Source of the DNA: Thermosynechococcus sp. HN-54
GTDB lineage: Bacteria > Cyanobacteriota > Cyanobacteriia > Thermosynechococcales > Thermosynechococcaceae
Direction of reading: 5' to 3'
Length of the DNA stretch: 64,000 nt
Assembly (NCBI RefSeq): GCF_023650955.1
Contig: NZ_CP098039.1
Coordinates: 868,001-932,000, forward strand
The notes beneath the pieces were generated by a model. That model did not search any database. It saw only the letters and a list, made by a program, of their open reading frames with translations, and was not told the origin of the DNA. Within the stretch, counting starts at the first letter, position 1; each line of letters begins with the position of its first letter. The position numbers and the translations under genes are program-made. Of this stretch, positions 1-10,615 are shown in pieces.

Positions 1-1
1 G

Positions 2-562
2 CAGGGGCTAGGTTTAGATCGGGCCGGGGTGCACTTGAGTACCAATAGCCAAGGAATCGTCGCTGTTGCTGTGGATGAATACTACCGCACCAACCAAGAA
101 CATATCTTTGCCGTCGGCGATTGCACCAATCGCGTGAACCTCACCCCCGTAGCCATTGCCGAAGGCCGGGCTTTTGCGGATACCCAGTTTGGCAATCTGC
201 CGCGCACCTTGAGCTATGAGAATATTCCCTCAGCGGTGTTTTCACAGCCGGAGGCAGCCTCGGTTGGGCTTTCGGAAGCGCAGGCCAAGGCGAAATTGGG
301 AGAAGACAATGTGAAAATCTACCGTGCCGCCTTTCGCCCGATGTACCACAGCCTCACGGGTCGCAACGAAAAGGTGATTGTCAAATTGGTGGTCGAGAAA
401 AATACGGAGTGGGTGCTCGGTGCCCACATGGTGGGGGACAATGCCGCTGAGATTATCCAAGGGATCGCGATCGCCCTGAAAATGGGCGCCACCAAGAAGG
501 ACTTTGATGCCACAATGGCCATTCACCCCTCGACGGCGGAGGAGTTTGTCACGCTGCGTTAG
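2..562 (+). CDS. gor: Glutathione reductase, C-terminal part (5' end outside window)
   Basis: This is the last 186 residues of a pyridine nucleotide-disulfide oxidoreductase that reduces glutathione disulfide with NADPH in the cytoplasm. The visible part has the FAD-contacting segment IFAVGDCTNRVNLTPVA and the dimerisation domain ending in HPSTAEEFVT, which carries the catalytic His-Glu pair of the family. The N-terminal FAD/NADPH domains and the redox-active cysteines lie upstream of the window. GDxTNR and HPSTAEEF fit glutathione reductase better than dihydrolipoamide or mercuric reductase. The 3' end overlaps the convergent protease gene by 14 bases. Confidence 0.9.
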   Translation, partial: QGLGLDRAGVHLSTNSQGIVAVAVDEYYRTNQEHIFAVGDCTNRVNLTPVAIAEGRAFADTQFGNLPRTLSYENIPSAVFSQPEAASVGLSEAQAKAKLGEDNVKIYRAAFRPMYHSLTGRNEKVIVKLVVEKNTEWVLGAHMVGDNAAEIIQGIAIALKMGATKKDFDATMAIHPSTAEEFVTLR

Positions 563-1787
563 TGGCCACTTGCACAGGACTGTGGAGCAGCTCTAGCGCT
601 GCCAGATATTGGGGATCTGCTGCTGTACCCATGGCCATCAGACTCTCTGGTGCATCCAGAACTCGCCGATCTGGCTCAATCCCCACTTTGTTGATATTGT
701 GATGGTTGGGGGTTTCGTAGTGGGCAATGGTAACCGCAAGGCCAGAGCCATCACTGAGGTTAAAGAGAGACTGAATTGAGCCTTTACCAAAGGTGCGATC
801 GCCCACGAGTCGGGCACGGCCATGATCTTGAAGGGCACCGGCCAAAATCTCACTGGCACTGGCCGTTCCACCATTCACGAGCACGACTAGCGGATCGTGG
901 GTGAGGGCAGAGCCACTGGCGTTGAGGCTATCCACAATCCCTTGGCGATCGACGGTATAGACAATCACGCCGGAGTCTAACCACAGTTGGGCAATTTCCA
1001 CGCCCGCCTGCAACAGTCCCCCTGGATTATTGCGCAGATCGAGGATGTACTCCTCCGCCCCCTGCTCTTCTAGCCTCTGAATGGCTTTGCGCATTTCCGT
1101 GGGCGCCATGGCACTAAACTGGCCGAGGCGAATATAGCCAATGGTGTGTCCCTGCACGTGGCGAACTTCAGCAACCACGGGGTTAATCTCAATGTGCCCC
1201 CGTTGCAGGATCAATTCTTGAGGCGCTTCATTACCCCGTTGCAGCAAAAGATGAACCGCGGAACCCGCCGCCCCCCGCATTCTTTCGGCTGCTTCATCAA
1301 GACTCAGCTTAGCCGTAGAAACGCCATCAATGGCAAGAATGCGATCCCTCGGTTGAATACCTGCTTGGGCAGCGGGCGAGCCATCAATGGGAGCAATCAC
1401 TTCGAGGACACCGGTTTCAGGGTCAGTGCTAATTTGCAAGCCGACACCCGTTAATTCCCCAGCCGTGGTCGTTTGCAGGCTACGAAATTGGGCGGGTCGC
1501 AGCAGCCGTGTAAAGGGATCCTCAAGGCTTGCCAGCATGGTTTGAATGGCCTCGTAGGTAGCCTCGCGATTGGGCAGGGGACGCTTTAGCGCCTTTTCGC
1601 GCACCAGCCACCAGTTTTGGCCATTGAAGGAGGGATCCACATAGGCTTGGTTGACAATCCGCCATGCCTCATTAAAGAGTTTCTGTTCCTCCGTCAGGGC
1701 GATCGCCGAGTCGGTGGGGAAAATGCCCCAAACCCCCACGAAGATAACCAAAAAACAAATGAGACGGTACAGCCAACGAACCCCCAT
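549..1787 (-). CDS. Carboxyl-terminal processing protease (S41 family)
   Basis: A 412-residue exported serine protease of the Ctp/Tsp family. It starts with a hydrophobic signal/anchor (about residues 5-30), followed by a PDZ domain (about 110-190) and the S41 catalytic core. The Ser-Lys dyad is seen as GTASASEIL and, about 25 residues later, FGKGSIQ. One cyanobacterial family member, CtpA, cleaves the D1 C-terminal extension; a D1 gene is in this window, but three Ctp paralogues are usual, so which one this is cannot be told here. It ends inside the last codons of the convergent gor gene and starts 65 bases from truB on the same strand. Confidence 0.9.
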   Translation of the reverse strand: MGVRWLYRLICFLVIFVGVWGIFPTDSAIALTEEQKLFNEAWRIVNQAYVDPSFNGQNWWLVREKALKRPLPNREATYEAIQTMLASLEDPFTRLLRPAQFRSLQTTTAGELTGVGLQISTDPETGVLEVIAPIDGSPAAQAGIQPRDRILAIDGVSTAKLSLDEAAERMRGAAGSAVHLLLQRGNEAPQELILQRGHIEINPVVAEVRHVQGHTIGYIRLGQFSAMAPTEMRKAIQRLEEQGAEEYILDLRNNPGGLLQAGVEIAQLWLDSGVIVYTVDRQGIVDSLNASGSALTHDPLVVLVNGGTASASEILAGALQDHGRARLVGDRTFGKGSIQSLFNLSDGSGLAVTIAHYETPNHHNINKVGIEPDRRVLDAPESLMAMGTAADPQYLAALELLHSPVQVATNAA

Positions 1788-1852
1788 GATCTCTACCTGC
1801 TGATGCTTCTTTTTCCTAAGCTAGCACTAGAAAAATCTCTAGGAAGGCACGG

Positions 1853-2716
1853 CTACTCCTTGAGCACCACCTTGGGATGCAGGCGATCGCCCCCACTGAT
1901 GCCAACGCCCACACAAGTATCGCCAAAGGTAACGCCAACCAGAGTCTCCGCCGCAGGCAAGCCCTCAAAAAGAACGGCACGGCCATGGTACCAGTCCTTC
2001 AGTTGTGCCTCATTTAGCTCTAGCCACCGTAGATGACGCAGAACTGCTTGGGGAGAGAGCAGGGGCAAATGCTCTGGCGAAATGCTTTCTAGGGAATGGC
2101 TCTCCGCAATCCTCAGGCCGCCACTTTCAATCCGTTGCAGGGCTGCCAGCGTTCCCCCAACCCCTAGGGCTGCTCCTAAATCACGGGCAAGGGCGCGAAT
2201 ATAGGTGCCACCACCACAGGTAATGCGCAGGGTCAATTCTGGGTAGCGCCCCGCTTGCCAATTCAAGACATCAATACTGTACACCTCCACGATCCGCGGC
2301 GGAACGCTCACTACTTCACCCGCACGGGCAAGGGTATAGAGCCGCTGGCCATCCACTTGAATAGCACTATAGGCTGGGGGATATTGCTCAATCTTGCCAA
2401 TAAATTTCCGAAGCTGTTCCTCAATGGCCTCGAGGGTGAGGTGACTTGCAGCTTGTTCTTGGCAAATGTTACCCGTAATATCATCCGTAGTCGTGGTGAT
2501 CCCGAAGCGCACAGTGCCAATGTAGGCCTTGCGATCGCTCAAATAGGGCAGAAGTCGCGTCGCTGCACCAAGGGCGATCGGCAGTACCCCTGTAGCCATC
2601 GGATCCAATGTGCCACCGTGACCTATGCGTTTGAGCCGCAGCCGCCGCCGCAGTTCGTTAATGCAGTCATGGGAGGTGCAGCCGGGGGGTTTATTGAGAT
2701 TCAAAAAACCAAACAT
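1853..2716 (-). CDS. truB: tRNA pseudouridine(55) synthase TruB
   Basis: A 287-residue enzyme that converts U55 of the tRNA T-loop to pseudouridine. The N-terminus ([14 protein letters not shown]) and the motif [16 protein letters not shown], with the catalytic Asp in LDPMA, are diagnostic. The ATG at 2716 is chosen over a TTG one codon upstream. It overlaps the TGA of the upstream TolC-like gene in a TGATG junction, so translational coupling is likely. The length is normal for the bacterial family. Nothing looks damaged. Confidence 0.95.
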   Translation of the reverse strand: MFGFLNLNKPPGCTSHDCINELRRRLRLKRIGHGGTLDPMATGVLPIALGAATRLLPYLSDRKAYIGTVRFGITTTTDDITGNICQEQAASHLTLEAIEEQLRKFIGKIEQYPPAYSAIQVDGQRLYTLARAGEVVSVPPRIVEVYSIDVLNWQAGRYPELTLRITCGGGTYIRALARDLGAALGVGGTLAALQRIESGGLRIAESHSLESISPEHLPLLSPQAVLRHLRWLELNEAQLKDWYHGRAVLFEGLPAAETLVGVTFGDTCVGVGISGGDRLHPKVVLKE

Positions 2717-4179
2717 CAAGGCGTTGCCGTCAAGGGTAAGCCACTGACAAAGCGTTGCAGGGCAGCGATCGCCCGGTTGTAGTCAATGGTTGAACTCAGT
2801 AGATTGCTCTGGGCTTGAATCAATGCTGTTTCTGCATTACTCACCTCCGCTTGGGTGCCAATCCCTGCTTGGAAGCGCAGACGGGCAAGGCGGAGTCCCT
2901 CTGTGGCTTGGCGCACCGCCACTTCATTGGTGCGGATATTTTCCTGACTGGATTTGAGCGTGTAGTAGGCCTGCTCCACTTGGAAGCGAATCAAGTTGCG
3001 AAAGGCCGCATACTGGGCTTCAGCGATTGCTGCCGCACTTTCCTGCTGCGCGGCACTGGCACGGGAGACCCCCCCATCAAAGAGGGTTAGGTTCATTTGG
3101 CCACCCACGGTATAACCCCAACGGGGGCCTGCCGAATCTGTAAGGCTATCCAAGGTGTTAAAACTGCCGCCGGCGACCAATTGCGGGCCAAGGTTTCCCA
3201 AGGCAACCCGTCGTTGCTGGAGTGCTGCATTCCGTTGTGTCAGTTGCTGTTCCAGTTCCACGCGGTTACGAAAGGCAAGGGCAATGCTCTCCTCAAGGGA
3301 GAGTTTCCATTCCCCAACCACTCGAATGGGGTCAGCCGCCCGCACATTGGCCTTGTCATTGAGACTAAGCACCTGTGCCAGTTGGCGTTGAGCCGTTTGC
3401 AGTTGGCTTTGGGCTTGCACCAGTTGTTGTTGGTTGTTGGCCAGTTGCACCTGTGCTGTGAGGACATCAAATTGCGTGCCTAAGCCAGCGCGTTCGCGGG
3501 CGATCGCATCCCGCAAGCTGATTTGGGAGTTTTGTACCGCTGCTTCGCCAATGCGCACCAGAGCCTCTGCCTGTTGAATGTTGTAGTAGGCATTGGTGAC
3601 ATCCTGACGCAGTTGTTCAAATTCCCGCTGTAGATCCAGTTCGGCATTGCGCACCTGTTCCTGTGCGGCTTTGATGCTGCCATCCCGTTGGCCAGAGGTG
3701 AAAATGTTGTAGCCTAGTTGCACTGTGCTGGTCCACGTGTTGCTGGTGGGATTGACACGCAAAGGGGGGGGAAGTTGGGCATTTTGCAGACGAATCGCGG
3801 CTGAATCCGTGCGACTAATCCCCATTTGCAAGGAGATGCTGGGATACAGAGCCGCTTCCGCTTGGCGCAGCACCGCACGACTTTGTTGCAGTTGTGCCTC
3901 GAGGATTTGCAGTTGGCGGTTATTGCGGCGAGCCAGTTCAATCGCTTCGTTGAGGGTAATGGGGCGATCCAAATCAATTTTTACTTGATCGGGACGACTT
4001 GGGAGATAGAGGGGATCGGGGTTGGGATTGAGGGGCAGCAGATCCGTAGCGGTAGCAGTGGGTTGAGCGATCGCCCCCCCCGCCATTGTGATCAAGACAC
4101 CCGCAAGACTCCCTAGCAGCAGACTGCTTCCTTGGCAGATGGATTGTTGACCCATGCTCACTCCCGACACCGTTACCAT
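2716..4179 (-). CDS. TolC-family outer membrane efflux protein
   Basis: A 487-residue outer-membrane channel of the TolC/OEP superfamily, used by type I secretion and tripartite efflux systems. It has a signal peptide (about residues 10-38, ending near AIAQP), a Pro-rich linker, and two OEP repeats rich in long amphipathic helices (for example [11 protein letters not shown] and [15 protein letters not shown]). An alternative ATG at 4155 would leave a tighter signal peptide. It is followed directly by truB. No partner membrane-fusion or pump gene is adjacent, so its substrate is unknown. The promoter probably lies in the 122-base divergent gap before the methyltransferase gene. Confidence 0.88.
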   Translation of the reverse strand: MVTVSGVSMGQQSICQGSSLLLGSLAGVLITMAGGAIAQPTATATDLLPLNPNPDPLYLPSRPDQVKIDLDRPITLNEAIELARRNNRQLQILEAQLQQSRAVLRQAEAALYPSISLQMGISRTDSAAIRLQNAQLPPPLRVNPTSNTWTSTVQLGYNIFTSGQRDGSIKAAQEQVRNAELDLQREFEQLRQDVTNAYYNIQQAEALVRIGEAAVQNSQISLRDAIARERAGLGTQFDVLTAQVQLANNQQQLVQAQSQLQTAQRQLAQVLSLNDKANVRAADPIRVVGEWKLSLEESIALAFRNRVELEQQLTQRNAALQQRRVALGNLGPQLVAGGSFNTLDSLTDSAGPRWGYTVGGQMNLTLFDGGVSRASAAQQESAAAIAEAQYAAFRNLIRFQVEQAYYTLKSSQENIRTNEVAVRQATEGLRLARLRFQAGIGTQAEVSNAETALIQAQSNLLSSTIDYNRAIAALQRFVSGLPLTATP

Positions 4180-4301
4180 GACGGACTCTCTATACCACTA
4201 AGACTATAACAGCCCTTTCCTGCTGAATCCTTCTGCAAAAGACGGTACACTGACACTCAATCAGTTCAAATTCTCTAAAATTCAAGGCTTGATCAAGCAC
4301 T

Positions 4302-4940
4302 GTGGCAACGATTTTACGCACTTGGAGCTATCAATATCCATGGCTTTACGACACGATTAGTGCGCTCGCGGCAATTCCTGTAGGGGGGAGCGATCGCCTG
4401 CATCGCCTAGCTTGGCAAGATTTGGACTTACCCCGCAGTGCCGTGGTTTTGGATCTCTGCTGTGCCCATGGCGTTGTGACTCAAGCCTTAACTGCGGCCT
4501 TTGATCACGTCACTGGTTTAGATGCTTCACCGTGGGCGATCGCCCGTGCGCGGCAGCGGGTACCCCAAGCCACCTATGTGGAAGCCTTTGCCGAGAAGAT
4601 GCCCTTTGCCGATGCCACCTTTGACCTGGTGCATACCAGCATGGCGCTCCACGAAATGACTGCGGCGCAACTGCGTGCCATCTTGGCGGAAGTGTGGCGG
4701 GTTCTGAAGCCCGGTGGTTGGTTTGCCCTGATTGATTTTCATCGTCCCCAAGTGCCCCTTTTGTGGCCGGGGATTGCCCTCTTTTTCTGGCTCTTTGAAA
4801 CGGAAACCGCTTGGCAACTGCTGCAAACGGACTTAGCTGAGCAACTACAGCTACAGGGCTTCACTGTCGAGCGGCAGACCTACCACCTAGGACACAGTTT
4901 ACAGGTTCTCCATGCCCGCAAACCCTGCCCAAACGATTAA
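4302..4940 (+). CDS. Class I SAM-dependent methyltransferase (UbiE-like)
   Basis: A 212-residue Rossmann-fold methyltransferase starting at GTG. The SAM-binding motif I is VLDLCCAHGVVTQAL (about residues 48-62), an acidic residue follows in VTGLDASPWAI, and the post-motif strand ends in LKPGGWFALIDFH. This resembles the Methyltransf_11/UbiE group that acts on small lipophilic molecules, but the substrate cannot be assigned. It lies 36 bases upstream of gcvP on the same strand and may be co-transcribed. The first glycine of the classical GxGxG is replaced (CCAHG), which is tolerated in the family. Confidence 0.8.
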   Translation: MATILRTWSYQYPWLYDTISALAAIPVGGSDRLHRLAWQDLDLPRSAVVLDLCCAHGVVTQALTAAFDHVTGLDASPWAIARARQRVPQATYVEAFAEKMPFADATFDLVHTSMALHEMTAAQLRAILAEVWRVLKPGGWFALIDFHRPQVPLLWPGIALFFWLFETETAWQLLQTDLAEQLQLQGFTVERQTYHLGHSLQVLHARKPCPND

Positions 4941-4976
4941 GATATATGAACAATTTGCAACACGAGTGCGATAGCG

Positions 4977-7847
4977 ATGGTAAGTTCACTGCCCCAACTG
5001 GAGATCAACTTAGAAACTGATGCGGAGTTTGTCGCGCGGCACATTGGCATTACGCCGTCTGATCTACCCTCAATGTTGACCCTGTTGGGGTATGGCAGCC
5101 TCAAGGAGCTGATCAATGCGGTTATTCCCCCAGAAATTCGCTTGCAGCGTCCCCTCGCCCTTGGTGAGGGTCTCAGTGAAACGGCAGCCCTAAAAAAATT
5201 ACGCACCCTTGCCCAGCAAAACCAAGTTTGGCGCAGCTACATTGGCATGGGCTATTACAACTGCATCACACCTGCGGTGATTCAGCGCAACATCCTTGAA
5301 AACCCCGGTTGGTACACCCAGTACACCCCCTACCAAGCAGAAATTGCCCAAGGGCGCCTCGAAGCCCTGCTCAACTTTCAAACCCTTGTGAGTGACCTGA
5401 CGGGGCTGCCGATTGCCAATGCCTCCCTCCTCGATGAGGCGACCGCTGCTGCTGAAGCCATGACATTGAGCTTCAATGCCTGCCGCCAAAAAGGAGCGAA
5501 TCGGTTCTTGGTGGCCCAAGATTGTCATCCCCAAACCCTTGCGGTGCTGCGCACCCGTGCCCTACCCCTTGGCATTGAGATTGTGCCCATTGACCCGATC
5601 GCCAGCGAATTACCTTGGGAAAAGGCCTTTGGCCTGCTCTTGCAATATCCCGCTACCGATGGCGCGGTGCGATCGCCCGCAGCCCTGATTGCTGCTGCCC
5701 ATGAACGGGGACTCTTGGTGACGGTGGCCACGGATCTGCTGGCGCTGACGCTGTTGACGCCGCCGGGGGAATTGGGCGCGGATATTGCCGTCGGTAGTTC
5801 CCAACGCTTTGGGGTGCCCCTAGGGTATGGTGGCCCCCATGCCGCCTTCTTTGCCACCCGTGAAGACTTTAAGCGACAGTTGCCAGGGCGACTGGTGGGG
5901 GTTTCCCACGATGCTCTGGGTCAAAAAGCCTTGCGCCTTGCCCTGCAAACCCGTGAGCAGCACATCCGTCGCGAAAAGGCCACCAGTAACATCTGCACTG
6001 CCCAAGTCCTGCTGGCGGTTGTGGCCAGTATGTACGCGGTCTATCATGGCCCCACTGGCTTGCGGCAAATGGCTGAGCGTATTCATCGGCGGACAGTGAC
6101 ACTGGCAAAGGGACTAGAAGCAGCGGGCTACCGACTCTACCATCGGAAATTTTTTGACACCCTGCGCATTGCCTTGGGGAATCTACCCATCAACGTGCTC
6201 AAAGAGCGAGCAACAGCAGCCCAAATCAACCTGCGCTACTTTGACGATGGCAGTGTCGGCATTAGCCTTGATGAGACCACCACTGAGCAAGATGTGGCGG
6301 ATTTACTGGCGCTTTTTGGCGCAAGTCCTGCGGAAGTTGACGCGGGCGATCGCCTGCCGCCAACCCTGAAACGCCAATCTGCTTACCTGCAACACCCGGT
6401 CTTTCAGGAGTACCACAGCGAACATGCTCTGCTGCGCTACATTCACCGCCTTCAGGCCAAGGATCTCTCCCTCACCACCTCGATGATTCCCCTTGGCTCC
6501 TGCACGATGAAGCTGAATGCCACAGCTGAAATGCTGTCCATCAGTTGGCCAGAATTTAATCAACTGCATCCCTTTGCGCCCGCTGAGCAAGCCCAAGGCT
6601 ATCGGCAACTGTTTGCAGACCTGTCAGCGATGTTGGCAGAAATTACCGGCTTCGATGCGATTTCCCTACAACCCAATGCCGGTTCCCAAGGGGAATATGC
6701 GGGACTCCTAGTGATTCGCCAGTACCACCATAGCCGTGGCGAAAGTCAGCGCAATGTCTGTTTGATCCCCACCTCCGCCCATGGCACTAATCCCGCCAGT
6801 GCCGTGATGGCCGGGATGCAAGTGGTGGCCATCAATTGCGATGCCCAAGGCAACATTGATGGGGCGGATCTGGCGGCCAAGGCGGCAACCTATGGCGATC
6901 GCCTAGCGGCGTTGATGATCACCTATCCCTCGACCCATGGGGTTTTTGAAACGGGAATTCGCCACATCTGTGAGATCATCCATCGTTACGGCGGTCAAGT
7001 CTATATGGATGGTGCCAATATGAATGCCCAAGTGGGGCTATGCCGTCCGGGGGACTTTGGTGCCGATGTTTGCCATCTCAACCTCCACAAAACCTTTTGT
7101 ATTCCCCATGGTGGGGGTGGGCCGGGGGTAGGGCCCATCGGGGTCAAGGCGCATTTAGCCCCCTTCTTGCCAACAACGCAAGTGACTCCCCAAGGATTAG
7201 AAATTGGCCCTGTGACCGCCGCCCCTTGGGGCAGTGCCAGTATTTTGCCGATTTCGTGGATGTACATCACCCTCATGGGGGGAGTGGGCTTGACGCGCGC
7301 CACCGCGATCGCTATCCTCAATGCCAACTACATTGCCAAACGCCTTGAACCCTACTATCCCGTCCTGTACAAAGGTGCCCATGGTTTGGTGGCCCACGAG
7401 TGCATTCTCGATCTCCGTCCCCTGAAAAAATCCGCGGGGATCGAAGTGGAAGATGTTGCCAAACGGCTGATGGACTATGGCTTCCATGCCCCCACCGTCT
7501 CTTGGCCGGTGCCGGGAACACTGATGATTGAACCCACCGAAAGTGAAACCAAGGCGGAATTGGATCGCTTCTGTGAGGCGATGATTGCCATTCGTGCCGA
7601 AATTGCTGAGATCGAGGCCGGCGTGAGCGATCGCCAGCAAAACCCCCTGAAAAATGCCCCCCATCCAGCACTGATGCTCGCCACCGACCCTTGGCCGTAC
7701 CCCTATTCGCGGGAAGTCGCTGCCTACCCCGCCCCTTGGCTGCGGGAGTACAAATTCTGGCCAGCGGTAGCCCGCATTGACAACGCCTATGGCGATCGCC
7801 ACCTCGTGTGTAGCTGCTCAATGCCCATGACAACGCCAGACTCTTAA
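4977..7847 (+). CDS. gcvP: Glycine dehydrogenase (decarboxylating), P-protein
   Basis: A 956-residue fused P-protein of the glycine cleavage system. With T-, H- and L-proteins it decarboxylates glycine from photorespiration. Features include the N-terminal ARHIG motif, an early [17 protein letters not shown] segment, and in the second half the PLP site [16 protein letters not shown] with the Schiff-base Lys near residue 705. SYIGMGYYN and [13 protein letters not shown] are also typical. The ATG at 4977 gives the standard start. The gap upstream is only 36 bases, so no glycine riboswitch can fit there. The partners gcvT and gcvH are not nearby. Confidence 0.97.
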   Translation: MVSSLPQLEINLETDAEFVARHIGITPSDLPSMLTLLGYGSLKELINAVIPPEIRLQRPLALGEGLSETAALKKLRTLAQQNQVWRSYIGMGYYNCITPAVIQRNILENPGWYTQYTPYQAEIAQGRLEALLNFQTLVSDLTGLPIANASLLDEATAAAEAMTLSFNACRQKGANRFLVAQDCHPQTLAVLRTRALPLGIEIVPIDPIASELPWEKAFGLLLQYPATDGAVRSPAALIAAAHERGLLVTVATDLLALTLLTPPGELGADIAVGSSQRFGVPLGYGGPHAAFFATREDFKRQLPGRLVGVSHDALGQKALRLALQTREQHIRREKATSNICTAQVLLAVVASMYAVYHGPTGLRQMAERIHRRTVTLAKGLEAAGYRLYHRKFFDTLRIALGNLPINVLKERATAAQINLRYFDDGSVGISLDETTTEQDVADLLALFGASPAEVDAGDRLPPTLKRQSAYLQHPVFQEYHSEHALLRYIHRLQAKDLSLTTSMIPLGSCTMKLNATAEMLSISWPEFNQLHPFAPAEQAQGYRQLFADLSAMLAEITGFDAISLQPNAGSQGEYAGLLVIRQYHHSRGESQRNVCLIPTSAHGTNPASAVMAGMQVVAINCDAQGNIDGADLAAKAATYGDRLAALMITYPSTHGVFETGIRHICEIIHRYGGQVYMDGANMNAQVGLCRPGDFGADVCHLNLHKTFCIPHGGGGPGVGPIGVKAHLAPFLPTTQVTPQGLEIGPVTAAPWGSASILPISWMYITLMGGVGLTRATAIAILNANYIAKRLEPYYPVLYKGAHGLVAHECILDLRPLKKSAGIEVEDVAKRLMDYGFHAPTVSWPVPGTLMIEPTESETKAELDRFCEAMIAIRAEIAEIEAGVSDRQQNPLKNAPHPALMLATDPWPYPYSREVAAYPAPWLREYKFWPAVARIDNAYGDRHLVCSCSMPMTTPDS

Positions 7848-7943
7848 GCAAAGCTGAAATTTTTGCAGCGGTTAGCCATTCTCCTTGTCGAAGCTCAAAA
7901 GGGGTTGCTAAAAGTAAGGCAGATCAGCCCCTAGGGTGGTGTT

Positions 7944-9395
7944 ATGACACTGGATAGCCTCGATACCGTTGTTCTCTCCCGTTGGCAATTTGCGCTCACG
8001 GCCATTTTTCATATGCTTTGGCCCGTTTTAACCACGGGGATGAGTATCTATCTAGTTGTTATTGAGGGACTGTGGCTAAAAACCAAAAACCTAGCGTACT
8101 ATCACCATGCGCGTTTTTGGTCAAAGCTGTACATCCTTAACTTCGGAATTGGTGTGGCTTCGGGGTTACCGATGGCCTTTCAATTTGGCATGAACTGGGC
8201 ACCCTTTTCAGAATCTGTGGGTGACTTCTTCGGCACCGTCTTGGGGTTTGAGGGCACAATGGCCTTCATGCTGGAAGCCAGCTTCTTGGGCATTATGATT
8301 TTTGGCTGGCAACGGGTACCGCCAGTGATGCACTGGATTTCCACCATTTGTGTGGCCTTTGGCGCGAATCTCTCCACATTTTGGATTCTCTCGGCTAACT
8401 CATGGCTCCAAACCCCTGCGGGGGGTGTCTTCGTTGAGGGCAAGTTCCGCATCCAAGACTACTTCCAAGCCATTGCCAATCCCTTCATGGTCAAGAGCTT
8501 TTTCCACATGTTCTTTGCTACTCTAGAAACCTCGCTGTTTGTCATTGGCGGCATTAGCGCGTGGTATTTGCTGCAAAACCGCCTGCCCAATTTCTTTACC
8601 AAATCCCTGAAGGTGGCGTTGGTGATGGCTTTGGTGATTGCTCCCCTACAGGTTTTTGCTGGCCACCTGAGTGCTGAGCAGGTCTATCACTACCAACCCG
8701 CCAAATTAGCTGCTATGGAAGCTCTCTGGGAAACGGTGCCAGCGGGTACTCCTGCGGACTGGAGTGTGATCGCCCTACCCAATGAGGTCGCCCAAGCAAA
8801 TACCTTGGAAGTGAAAATTCCCGGCCTGCTGAGCTACCTACTGGAGTTGAAACCGCAGTTAGACACACCCATCTTGGGCTTGAAGGAATGGGCACCCAGC
8901 GATCGCCCCCATTTGATTGGCTTGATTTACTATTCCTTTCGCCTGATGGTGGCCATTGGTCTCTACCTCGCTGCTCTAGCGATCGTCACCGTGTTTGTCT
9001 GGTGGCGCACGGGTCTCGAGGGTGATCGCCTGCGCAACTACCAGTGGCTCTGGTGGGGCTGGATCTTTGCGGGGCCTTTGGGGTACCTTGCGGTCGAAGC
9101 GGGCTGGATTGTCCGCTGTGTCGGGCGTCAACCGTGGATTGTCTATGGCCAGTTGCGGACGGCTGAGGCGGCTTCCAATCTCCCCCCCCAAGTGGTGCTT
9201 TTTTCCCTCAGTGGCCTGGTTGCCCTGTACACGATTTTCTTCTTTGCCGCCCTCTTCTTTGGCAGTCGCATCATCCAAAAAGGCCCCAACGTTACTTTGC
9301 CGGTGCCGGGGCTGCACAACGCCGAAGAACTGGAGATCCGCATCAAACTGGCAGAACACCAACCCGATCGCCGCCCCCTAGAGACTCAGCAATAA
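7944..9395 (+). CDS. cydA: Cytochrome bd-type quinol oxidase subunit I
   Basis: A 483-residue, multi-helix haem-bearing subunit of the bd-type terminal oxidase, which passes quinol electrons to O2 in the thylakoid or plasma membrane. It shows the early haem-ligand region (ALTAIFHMLWPVL), GFEGTMAFMLEASFLG and the conserved GRQPW (about residue 395). It lies 11 bases upstream of cydB. The Q-loop is short, as in the cyanide-insensitive (CIO/CydA-type) oxidases of many non-enteric bacteria; that subtype is my inference. The 96-base gap after gcvP presumably carries its promoter. Confidence 0.95.
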   Translation: MTLDSLDTVVLSRWQFALTAIFHMLWPVLTTGMSIYLVVIEGLWLKTKNLAYYHHARFWSKLYILNFGIGVASGLPMAFQFGMNWAPFSESVGDFFGTVLGFEGTMAFMLEASFLGIMIFGWQRVPPVMHWISTICVAFGANLSTFWILSANSWLQTPAGGVFVEGKFRIQDYFQAIANPFMVKSFFHMFFATLETSLFVIGGISAWYLLQNRLPNFFTKSLKVALVMALVIAPLQVFAGHLSAEQVYHYQPAKLAAMEALWETVPAGTPADWSVIALPNEVAQANTLEVKIPGLLSYLLELKPQLDTPILGLKEWAPSDRPHLIGLIYYSFRLMVAIGLYLAALAIVTVFVWWRTGLEGDRLRNYQWLWWGWIFAGPLGYLAVEAGWIVRCVGRQPWIVYGQLRTAEAASNLPPQVVLFSLSGLVALYTIFFFAALFFGSRIIQKGPNVTLPVPGLHNAEELEIRIKLAEHQPDRRPLETQQ

Positions 9396-9406
9396 AGGAG
9401 TACACC

Positions 9407-10420
9407 ATGGAACCGAATCCCCTTGCGCCCTTGGAGCACTTTTTGCCTCAGGTATGGTTTTTTATCCTTGGTTTGTTCCTATTTCTCTACATTCTCTTGG
9501 ATGGCTTTGACCTTGGCATTGGCATTCTCTCCCTCACCAGCAGTGATGAACGTCGCCGCAATATCCTCATGACTAGCCTTGGTAATGTTTGGGATGCCAA
9601 TGAAACATGGCTGGTGCTGATGGGCGGATCGCTGTTTGGTGCCTTTCCCTTGGCCTATGCCACGATCCTCAATGCCCTTTATCTACCCGCCGTCATTATG
9701 GTGGTTGGACTCATTCTGCGAGCCGTCTCCTTTGAGTTTCGTGAGAATGCCAACAATAAACGGGTATGGAACCTTGCCTTTGGCATTGGCAGTTTCTTGG
9801 CGGCTCTCGGTCAGGGGTTTGCTGTGGGCACTGTCTTTGAGGGGATCAAAGTAGATGCAGCAGGTCACTTTGCTGGAGGAATGTGGGATTGGTTGACATG
9901 GCACTCGGTGTTAGTGGCGCTAACGCTGATTCAGGGGTATGTGCTGATTGGCTCAACGTACCTGATTTACAAAACCACCGGTGAGTTACAGCAAACCCAC
10001 TATCGCACCGCGACCATTGCAGCTTGGACGACGTTTATTGGTGCCGTTTTAATCACGATTACCGCACCGATCTTCCATGAGCACTTGCGTGCCCAACTGT
10101 TTCAGCCACCGCTGTTCTACATTTTTGCGGCGATTCCCCTGATCGGGGTGTTACTTGTTTTCCTGTTGCTGCGTAGTTTACAAAAGCGCGAAGAAGCCAT
10201 GCCCTTAGTCTGGACGTTTTTACTGTTTCTTATGTCCTTCATTGGCTTGGGCTTTGTGATTTTTCCCAACATCATTCCCCCTAGCGTCACCATTTACGAA
10301 GCCTCTGCCTCTCCCAGTGCCCAAGTCTTTATGCTGATTTTTGTTGCCTTTTTAATTCCAATTATGCTGGCTTATAACCTCTATAATTACCTTGTCTTTC
10401 GTGGCAAAGTTGTGGCCTAG
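9407..10420 (+). CDS. cydB: Cytochrome bd-type quinol oxidase subunit II
   Basis: A 337-residue, about eight- to nine-helix partner of CydA. The family signature is visible at the N-terminus: LLDGFDLGIGIL, followed by GNVWDANETWLVLMGG (about residues 60-78) and EFRENANNKRVWN. An AGGAG ribosome-binding site stands about 6 bases before the ATG, in the gap behind cydA, so the two are one operon. No cydX-like small ORF is recognisable downstream. The 195 bases that follow up to the Tab2-like gene hold no gene I can support. Confidence 0.95.
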   Translation: MEPNPLAPLEHFLPQVWFFILGLFLFLYILLDGFDLGIGILSLTSSDERRRNILMTSLGNVWDANETWLVLMGGSLFGAFPLAYATILNALYLPAVIMVVGLILRAVSFEFRENANNKRVWNLAFGIGSFLAALGQGFAVGTVFEGIKVDAAGHFAGGMWDWLTWHSVLVALTLIQGYVLIGSTYLIYKTTGELQQTHYRTATIAAWTTFIGAVLITITAPIFHEHLRAQLFQPPLFYIFAAIPLIGVLLVFLLLRSLQKREEAMPLVWTFLLFLMSFIGLGFVIFPNIIPPSVTIYEASASPSAQVFMLIFVAFLIPIMLAYNLYNYLVFRGKVVA

Positions 10421-10615
10421 GTATGGTCAAGAAATGCAGATGAAAACAGGCTAACGAATCAGAAAAAAAAGAGGCACAATAGCAAAATACAGCCTTGGTT
10501 CAGATTGATGCCTCAGCCCAGCGATTCGTTTTAGTATTTATTTGGCCAAACTGGGCGATCGCGCGTGGTGCTTCTGAAAAGGGCTGTCACCTCTTTTTGC
10601 TCATCCATTCCGTCC

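Noticed and set aside
4941-4976. A glycine riboswitch before gcvP
   Set aside because: Only 36 bases separate the genes; a glycine aptamer needs more than 80.
10453-10530. Inverted repeat AACGAATC / GATTCGTT in the gap before the Tab2-like gene
   Set aside because: Eight bases with a 62-base spacer are weak, and no T-run or promoter context supports a role.
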